38,866 nucleotides of DNA from Bacteroidales bacterium (GTDB taxonomy: Bacteria > Bacteroidota > Bacteroidia > Bacteroidales > VadinHA17): NCBI GenBank assembly GCA_025358455.1, contig JANYJP010000049.1, forward strand, positions 1-38,866. Direction: 5' to 3'. This document shows, one piece after another, positions 32,810-38,866 of the stretch; the stretch's first letter is position 1; each line of letters begins with the position of its first letter. A model generated the notes under the pieces. The model saw only the letters and a program-made list of their open reading frames with translations, searched no databases and was not told the origin of the DNA. Both the position numbers and the translations under genes were made by a program.

Positions 32810-34198
32810 ATGCTTTGGAGTAAAATAGTAAAAAGGAAATGGTTCAGACCTAAGCCAGGCATTCTGATAGTAAGGATCTCGTTCCTTCTCATTTGTTCAG
32901 GCTTGCAGGCTCAAAATCCGCAAAAGATTCTTCCTGACAGTACAACAATTGATGATTGTATAAAATATGCAATACACAATCAGCCATTGGTGAAACAATT
33001 AAAACTCGACGAAGGAATATCAAATCAGAATATCCGGATTGCTTTGTCAGACTGGTTGCCCCAGATTAATTCCAGTGCCGGTCTTCAGCATTATCTTAAA
33101 CAACCAGTGTTCTTATTTCCCGATGTTTCAAACCCAACAGGTTCCAAGCTAATCATACCCAACGGTGTGTTATATAATTCCAGCATACAGTTATCAGCCA
33201 CACAGAATATATTTAATAGTGACGTTTATTTGGCCGGAAGAACAGCAAAGAATTTCCGGCTTCAATCTTCACAGACAACCCAGGGCGCTATGATAGAGCT
33301 GGTGATTGGGATCAACAAGGCATTTTATGACGTGCTCCTTTCAGAAGAACAATTAAATATTATTAAAGAAGAAATTGGCAGGTTAACAAAAAGCCTCAAA
33401 GATGCTTACGCTCTTTATCAAAACGGTGCAAATGATATGATTGATTATAAGAGGGCAACAATTTCTTTGAATAATGCTTTATCTCAGAAAAAAAACGCTA
33501 CGGAATCCATTAAGGCTAAGATCAGCTACCTGAAACAACTTATGGGATATCCCAATGAAAAACCATTAACACTTAAATCAAACACTATTTCAATGGAAAG
33601 GGATGTTCTGCTTGATACATTGCAAAACATGAATATCTATAACCGTATTGAATATAAGTTGCTTCAGACAAATTTAAAACTTCAGAAAGCCAGAGTTGAT
33701 TATTACCGGATGAGCTTTTTCCCATCACTTTCTGCATTCGTTAATTATAATATAATTTTTCAGAACGATGTTTACACTGAACTTTACAAGCGCTCATTTC
33801 CAAACTCCACAATTGGACTTTCTTTATCGTTCCCGATTTTTGAGGGCACAAAAAGAATTCAAAATATTAAGAAATCAAATATGCAATATGAAAGACTTGC
33901 TCTCGATACTCTAAACATCAGAAATGAGATGAACACACAATTTGTATCGGCGATGTCCTCTTACAAGAGCGATCTTGCTTCTTACCTGATGACACGGCAG
34001 AACATTGAAATTGCTCAGGAAGTTTATAATACTGTGAAATTGCAATATAATCAAGGGATCAAAACTTATCTGGAACTGATTGTTTCAGAAACCGATCTGA
34101 TGTCTGCCCGGATCAATAATCTTAATGCACTATTTATGCTAATGTTCAGTAAGCTTGATGTGCAACGAGCATCAGGCACGATATCAGTCGACTATTAA
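32810..34198 (+). CDS. TolC-family outer-membrane efflux channel
   Basis: Outer-membrane factor of a tripartite efflux pump. I choose the ATG at 32810 (462 residues) because GGAG lies 9 nt upstream; an in-frame TTG at 32795 overlaps that GGAG. The signal region ends near SGLQAQ. The two OEP repeats are visible: the first starts TIDDCIKYAIHNQPLVKQLKLDEG and includes SAGLQHYLKQP and the QLSATQNIFNSDVYLAG strand. The second includes IEYKLLQTNLKLQKARVDYYRMSFFPSLSAFVNYN (split around 285-320) and LSLSFPIFEGTKR. The coiled-coil helices carry NLNALFMLMFSKLDVQRASG at the end. The adaptor gene starts 17 bp downstream, so the three pump genes form one operon. Confidence 0.92.
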   Translation: MLWSKIVKRKWFRPKPGILIVRISFLLICSGLQAQNPQKILPDSTTIDDCIKYAIHNQPLVKQLKLDEGISNQNIRIALSDWLPQINSSAGLQHYLKQPVFLFPDVSNPTGSKLIIPNGVLYNSSIQLSATQNIFNSDVYLAGRTAKNFRLQSSQTTQGAMIELVIGINKAFYDVLLSEEQLNIIKEEIGRLTKSLKDAYALYQNGANDMIDYKRATISLNNALSQKKNATESIKAKISYLKQLMGYPNEKPLTLKSNTISMERDVLLDTLQNMNIYNRIEYKLLQTNLKLQKARVDYYRMSFFPSLSAFVNYNIIFQNDVYTELYKRSFPNSTIGLSLSFPIFEGTKRIQNIKKSNMQYERLALDTLNIRNEMNTQFVSAMSSYKSDLASYLMTRQNIEIAQEVYNTVKLQYNQGIKTYLELIVSETDLMSARINNLNALFMLMFSKLDVQRASGTISVDY

Positions 34199-34215
34199 CT
34201 TTACTATTTAACGTC

Positions 34216-35349
34216 ATGAGTAAAAACAAAATAATTAATCTTCTGATAATTTGCATGCTTTTGTTCTCCTTACTGTCCTGTAAAAAGAAAAGTGTGCAAA
34301 TTCAGGTTGCCGCACCGGTACCTGTGGTTGAATATACAGTTCAATCTCAAAAAGTAAGTTTTTATGATTCATATCCGGGAACAGTTGTTGCCTTAAATGA
34401 GGTTGAACTCCATAGCCAGGTCAGCGGGTTTATCACAGGAATTTATTTTAAAGAGGGAACGCTGGTAACAAAAGGCGAGAAACTATATGAAATTGACCGG
34501 AGAAAATACAATGCAGCTTTCGAACAGGCCAAAGCCACTGCAGATATTGCCGAAACAAATCTTCAGAAAGCGCACCGCGATGCCGACCGGTATACCAAAC
34601 TAAATGAGCAAAATGCAATTGCCAAACAGACATTTGATGATGCCACAACAAATCTGCAAAATTCCAAAACGCAACTTTTGTCAGCAAAGGCAGCTCTTTC
34701 GAATGCAAAAGCAGATTTTAACTACTCCATAATTACTGCTCCTTTTTCAGGAACTATCGGGTTATCGCAGGTAAAACCGGGAACATATGTAAATTCTGGC
34801 CAGACCTTATTGAACACGCTTTCGTCGGAAGACCCAATCGGGGTTGATTTTATTATAAATGAAAAATCACTTACTTCTTTTATTGATTTAAGGAAGGCTG
34901 AAGTCAACAAAACTGATTCCACATTCAGACTAATTCTTCCTGATAACTCTGAGTACGTATCAGATGGACAATTAAGTGTGATTGACCGGGCGGTAAATCC
35001 GCAAACAGGTACAATAAAAATCCGGCTTGTATTCCCTAATCATGACAGACTACTTAGAACAGGAATGAATTGTAAAGTTAAAGTATTAAGCGGAAACTCA
35101 GGTAATCAGCTCGTTATACCATATAAAGCAGTTATAGAGCAAATGGGAGAATATTTTGTCTATGCTATTGACAGTATGAAAGTTAAATTGATAAAAATTG
35201 AACCCGGGTCCAACCTTGGAGCATATATAGTTGTAAATAAGGGAGTAAAACCGGGGGATAAGATCGTTCTTGACGGACTGCAGAAAGTACATAACGGATC
35301 ATTGGTCCAAATTGGCAGTCCTCCAGTTAAACAGGATATGGTTAAGTGA
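34216..35349 (+). CDS. RND efflux periplasmic adaptor (HlyD/AcrA family), lipoprotein
   Basis: 377 residues. The signal peptide has a lipobox LLSC with C22 as the lipidated residue, so the protein should be tethered to the inner membrane, as AcrA is. The lipoyl half-motifs (VVALNEVELHSQVSGFI and the later APFSGTIGLSQVKPGTYV) flank a helical hairpin (about 90-160). The beta-barrel and membrane-proximal domains follow (LRTGMNCKVKVLSG, VIPYKAVIEQMGEYFVYA, VKPGDKIVLDGLQKVHNG). It bridges the TolC-like channel and the RND pump. The pump gene starts 24 bp downstream. Confidence 0.94.
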   Translation: MSKNKIINLLIICMLLFSLLSCKKKSVQIQVAAPVPVVEYTVQSQKVSFYDSYPGTVVALNEVELHSQVSGFITGIYFKEGTLVTKGEKLYEIDRRKYNAAFEQAKATADIAETNLQKAHRDADRYTKLNEQNAIAKQTFDDATTNLQNSKTQLLSAKAALSNAKADFNYSIITAPFSGTIGLSQVKPGTYVNSGQTLLNTLSSEDPIGVDFIINEKSLTSFIDLRKAEVNKTDSTFRLILPDNSEYVSDGQLSVIDRAVNPQTGTIKIRLVFPNHDRLLRTGMNCKVKVLSGNSGNQLVIPYKAVIEQMGEYFVYAIDSMKVKLIKIEPGSNLGAYIVVNKGVKPGDKIVLDGLQKVHNGSLVQIGSPPVKQDMVK

Positions 35350-35373
35350 TAAAAATTAAAGAAATCACCGATT

Positions 35374-38300
35374 ATGATTGCGAATCTATTTATAAAACGT
35401 CCTAACACTGCCATCGTAATTTCTTTGATAATTATTATTCTGGGAATAATTTCTATCGTGAGTTTGCCTGTTGGCCAATATCCTGACATTACACCCCCTG
35501 TGGTTCAGGTTTCTGCGAATTATATTGGCGCTGATGCCCAGACTGTGGAGCAAACGGTTGCAACCCCAATTGAGTCGCAGGTAAATGGTGTGCCGGGAAT
35601 GTCGTATATGCAATCGAACAGCACCAGCAATGGTAATATGAGCATGAATATTACTTTCGATATCGGCACAAACATAGATATAGCGGCTCTTGATGTTGAA
35701 AACAGGGTTAATTCAGCTGTGCCTAATCTTCCTGCTGAAGTAAGAAATCTGGGAATTACCGTAAGAAAGCGAACACCCAGTATTCTTATGCTTGTTGCCA
35801 TTTTTTCACCAGATAGTACACATGGAATAAAATTTCTGGATAACTACACCAACATCTTTGTAAGGGATGCACTTCTTCGCGTTAAAGGAGTAGGTGATGT
35901 CTTTACCCGCGGAGATGATTTCGGAATGCGCATTTGGCTTAATCCTGAAAAACTGGCACATCTGAATCTCATACCTGCGGATATTATTCAGGCTGTTCAG
36001 GAACAAAACGTTCAGGTTGCGGCCGGAATTGTAGGATCCACTCCGCAGTCAAAAAACCAGCCTTTTGAGTATACAGCTTTCGTTGAGGGCCGGCTGTCTT
36101 CCGAAAAAGCGTTTGGCGATATTATTGTAAAAACAAACGTGTCGGACGGTTCGCTTGTTTACCTGAAAGATGTTGCAAGGGTAGAGCTTGGTAAATTCAA
36201 CTATGCGGGCGCCTCATTTGTGGATGGCAAACGATCAACATTTCTTCTGGTATTTCAACTTCCCGGAAGTAATGCAATGGAGACAGCAAATGGAGTCTAT
36301 GCTGAAATGGCCCGATTGAGTAAGTCTTTCCCTCCTGACATGGCTTATAATGTCCCGTTTGAAGCAGTTTCCGTCGTAAAAGTTTCAATACAGGAAGTAA
36401 TTAAAACCTTAGGAATTGCTTTGTTGCTCGTTGTATTGGTGGTATATGTTTTTTTACAAAGCTGGAGAGCTACAATCATTCCAATCCTGGCAATTCCGGT
36501 ATCAATTATCGGAACATTCATGTTTTTTGGCCCCCTTGGATTTACAATAAATACATTAACACTTTTTGGTCTGGTAATGGCTATAGGTATCGTGGTTGAC
36601 GATGCTATTATTGTGGTTGAAGCAATTCAGCATTATATTGACGACAAACACCTCACAGCACAGGAAGCTTCATACAAAGCCATGCAGGACATCTCAGGCC
36701 CTGTTGTCGCTATTGCATTGATACTGGCTGCAGTTTTTGTTCCGGTAGGATTTATTCCGGGAATTGTGGGAAAACTCTATCAGCAATTTGCCATAACCAT
36801 CGCAATTTCAGTATTACTCTCAGCTTTTGTTGCACTAACGCTCACTCCCGCTCTGAGTTCCCTGCTGCTTGTTCCAAAAACAGAATCCAGACAACGTGGA
36901 ATAAATACTTTCTTTTCCTTTTTTAACAGAACATTTGAGAAGGCGTTAAATACATATTCTTCAAGCGTTAAAAAAGTCATTAATTATGCCCGGTACGTGG
37001 TGATATTGTTAATCCTGGTAATAGTTGGTACCTTATTTCTTTTTAAAAATAAACCAACAAGTTTTATACCGACTGAAGATAACGGCCGGCTTTATGTCAC
37101 TTTTGAGTTGCCCGAAGCCTCCTCAACAGCCCGTACCATTGATGTATTGCACCAGGTTATGAAAACACTTGATGAAGTGAAGGGAGTAGGTCACTATGCC
37201 GCCCTTGCAGGTCTTAATGTTATTACTTTCTCCACAAAATCAAACAGCGGTACCGTTTTTTGCCAGTTAAAACCATGGGATGAACGGAAGGAAAAATCAG
37301 AACAGCTTGATGGAATTATAGCTGAACTAAATAAAAGATTTTCTGCAATAACCCAGGCGCGAATTATCGTGATAGCTCCGCCGGCCATACCTGGTCTTGG
37401 AAGCACGGGGGGGTTCAGTTTTATCCTGCAGCAGCGTGAGAGTAATGATGACATAAAAGGATTCCAGAATGTAGTCAGAAACTTCATGACGGAAGCCAAC
37501 AAACGACCGGAAATCGGTAGTGCATTTACATTTTTCACCGCTAATACACCCGGATACAAAATTTCCATCGACAGGGAAAAATGTAAAAAATTAGGTGTCA
37601 GGCTATCAGATGTATTCAATGCCCTTCAAACATATATGGGTAGTATCTATATTAATGACTTCACAATTTATGGACGTAACTTCAGAGTGATGGCCCAGGC
37701 AGATACAACCTACAGGGACAAAATAACTGCAATAGATAAATATTATGTCCGGAACAATACCGGGAACATGATACCAATGAATACTTTTGTGAGTTACAAA
37801 GTTATTGAAAGTGCACCCCTCATCTCGCATTTTAATTTATACAGATCAACCGAATTTGACGGTGATGCTGCCAAAGGGTACAGCAGTGGACAGGCAATTG
37901 AAGCCCTGAGAGAAACAGCTGCAGCAGTTTTACCTGCAGGATATGGTTATGAATTTTCCGGACTAAGTCACGAAGAAATAGAGGCCGGGTCAAAATCAAT
38001 ACTGATCTTTTCAATCTCTATTCTGTTTGTATTTCTTTTTCTTACAGCACTATACGAGAGCTGGGCAGTGCCATTCTCAATTTTACTTGCTGTGCCACTT
38101 GGTGCCTTTGGAGCAATATTAACCCTCACACTCATACCAAGAATAAGTGATAACGTTTATGCACAGATAGGATTAATAACTCTTATAGGACTTGCAGCAA
38201 AAAATGCAATATTGATTGTTGAGTTTGCAAAAAAACGAGTTGATGCCGGAATGGATTTAACAAAAGCCACGCTTGAAGCAATTCAGCTTAGACTACGACC

Positions 38301-38541
38301 TATCCTTATGACCTCCCTTGCATTTGTGTTCGGAATATCACCACTGATCTTTGCAACGGGCGCCGGTGCAGTTGCAAGGCAGACTATCGGATTTACCGTA
38401 TTGGGTGGCATGCTGGCTGCAACCTTTATCGGAATATTTATGGTCCCTGTATTATTCGTTGTAATAACCCGCCTTACTTATGGTAAAAGGAAGCTTGAGG
38501 AACTTCAGAAAAATTATCACCCTGAAGATTACCATGTTTAA
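35374..38541 (+). CDS. AcrB-type RND multidrug efflux permease (HAE1)
   Basis: Proton-driven inner-membrane pump of 1055 residues, the usual HAE1 length. The proton-relay residues D409 and D410 sit in GIVVDDAIIVVEA (AcrB D407/D408), and K943 in GLAAKNAILIVEFA corresponds to AcrB K940. The N-terminal helix with PNTAIVISLIIIILG, GQYPDITPPVVQVSANYIGADAQ and the GVPGMSYMQS porter motif are standard. The adjacent TolC-like and HlyD-like genes make a complete tripartite pump. Substrates (drugs, bile salts, dyes) cannot be read from the sequence. No local regulator gene is present. Confidence 0.96.
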   Translation: MIANLFIKRPNTAIVISLIIIILGIISIVSLPVGQYPDITPPVVQVSANYIGADAQTVEQTVATPIESQVNGVPGMSYMQSNSTSNGNMSMNITFDIGTNIDIAALDVENRVNSAVPNLPAEVRNLGITVRKRTPSILMLVAIFSPDSTHGIKFLDNYTNIFVRDALLRVKGVGDVFTRGDDFGMRIWLNPEKLAHLNLIPADIIQAVQEQNVQVAAGIVGSTPQSKNQPFEYTAFVEGRLSSEKAFGDIIVKTNVSDGSLVYLKDVARVELGKFNYAGASFVDGKRSTFLLVFQLPGSNAMETANGVYAEMARLSKSFPPDMAYNVPFEAVSVVKVSIQEVIKTLGIALLLVVLVVYVFLQSWRATIIPILAIPVSIIGTFMFFGPLGFTINTLTLFGLVMAIGIVVDDAIIVVEAIQHYIDDKHLTAQEASYKAMQDISGPVVAIALILAAVFVPVGFIPGIVGKLYQQFAITIAISVLLSAFVALTLTPALSSLLLVPKTESRQRGINTFFSFFNRTFEKALNTYSSSVKKVINYARYVVILLILVIVGTLFLFKNKPTSFIPTEDNGRLYVTFELPEASSTARTIDVLHQVMKTLDEVKGVGHYAALAGLNVITFSTKSNSGTVFCQLKPWDERKEKSEQLDGIIAELNKRFSAITQARIIVIAPPAIPGLGSTGGFSFILQQRESNDDIKGFQNVVRNFMTEANKRPEIGSAFTFFTANTPGYKISIDREKCKKLGVRLSDVFNALQTYMGSIYINDFTIYGRNFRVMAQADTTYRDKITAIDKYYVRNNTGNMIPMNTFVSYKVIESAPLISHFNLYRSTEFDGDAAKGYSSGQAIEALRETAAAVLPAGYGYEFSGLSHEEIEAGSKSILIFSISILFVFLFLTALYESWAVPFSILLAVPLGAFGAILTLTLIPRISDNVYAQIGLITLIGLAAKNAILIVEFAKKRVDAGMDLTKATLEAIQLRLRPILMTSLAFVFGISPLIFATGAGAVARQTIGFTVLGGMLAATFIGIFMVPVLFVVITRLTYGKRKLEELQKNYHPEDYHV

Positions 38542-38866
38542 TTAATCAAATTTATTATCCCATCACAGGTGTGCGAAGGGCAATTTAATAAGCTCTTAAA
38601 CGATCCCGTCGCAACACATGTAAATATTTATTAGTTATGATTCCTTATCTAAGAGGGATACTCTTACAGATGGTTTTAGTGTTTCTCTTGCTCGAACAAT
38701 AAATATAGCTGACTATTTTGGTACAAAAGACAACTCTGAAGAATTTGGTTATTTCAAGCCGGGATATTTTGATTTTAAATTCTGAATGTCTTATTTTGGA
38801 TATTATATGAAAATCAGCATAAGGGAATCCCAATATTAATTTATAAATCAATAAATATGAAAATCA
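38542..38866. other. Right-edge region without an intact gene
   Basis: After the pump gene the sequence holds no full gene. It contains the C-terminal remnant described separately. Near the end ATGAAAATC occurs twice: once opening a 10-codon frame at about 38808, and once at 38857, where a gene could begin and run off the window. Confidence 0.5.
38624..38785 (+). pseudogene. Possible C-terminal remnant of a lost gene
   Basis: A 53-codon frame, opened by TAA (38621-38623) and closed by TGA (38783-38785), has no start codon but reads like real protein: SVSLARTINIADYFGT, then KDNSEEFGYFKPGYFDFKF. The alternating aromatic end finishing in phenylalanine resembles outer-membrane or secreted protein ends. 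I do not recognise the family. Confidence 0.3.

Noticed and set aside
37194-37619. A 141-codon minus-strand open frame inside the RND pump gene
   Set aside because: The pump reading frame is intact and conserved across this region; the antisense frame has no family features.
1-38866. CRISPR array or prophage
   Set aside because: No regularly spaced repeats with unique spacers, and no integrase, capsid, portal or terminase genes were seen.

Overview
The window is a chromosomal segment of a Bacteroidota bacterium, most likely a Bacteroidales-type marine, sediment or anaerobic lineage. Three things point there. It encodes a PorZ-like component of the type IX secretion system. Several upstream regions carry the Bacteroidetes promoter pattern (TTG, 19-21 nt, TAnnTTTG). 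The gene families are typical of the phylum: RecO without zinc cysteines, a bacterial GH3 protein, PspC/PadR clusters and FucP-type transporters. I see no phage genes, CRISPR array or intact insertion sequence.

Layout. Positions 1-8.2 kb hold ilvE, then two paralogous adenylate cyclases on the minus strand that flank the plus-strand pair rdgB-porZ, then recO. Both cyclases carry a C-terminal HD-phosphohydrolase-like domain. In the soluble one the HD metal ligands are intact. In the membrane-anchored one they are substituted. This is the most interesting signal in the window. Positions 8.2-16.9 kb are metabolic and housekeeping genes: GH3-family protein, deoxynucleoside kinase, secreted M16 peptidase, Tat-type Gfo/Idh/MocA oxidoreductase, YghZ-like aldo/keto reductase and a PfkB adenosine-kinase-type enzyme. 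At 17.2 kb a tRNA-Asn(GTT) with a terminator is followed by an A/T-rich, membrane-associated MutS-like ATPase, a C-terminal relic of an FtsX/MacB permease and a cluster of small hairpins; this stretch looks like a degraded accessory insertion.

Positions 19.4-25.4 kb, all minus strand, hold a FucP-type sugar transporter, YceI, an SDR, a GT2 glycosyltransferase, a rhomboid protease with a long acidic tail and a second Gfo/Idh/MocA protein. Positions 25.6-28.3 kb hold a PspC-PadR-PspC operon with a candidate operator over its promoter. Positions 28.4-32.6 kb hold four poorly known envelope proteins: a probable outer-membrane barrel, a membrane-anchored protein with weak ADP-ribosyltransferase-like features, a secreted protein of unknown function and a lysozyme/SLT-like protein.

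Positions 32.7-38.5 kb hold a complete tripartite efflux operon (TolC-like channel, HlyD-like lipoprotein adaptor, AcrB-like RND pump) preceded by a leader that could be regulatory. The right edge contains what looks like the C-terminal remnant of a lost gene.

All calls come from reading the sequence and from recalled family motifs; no database search was run.
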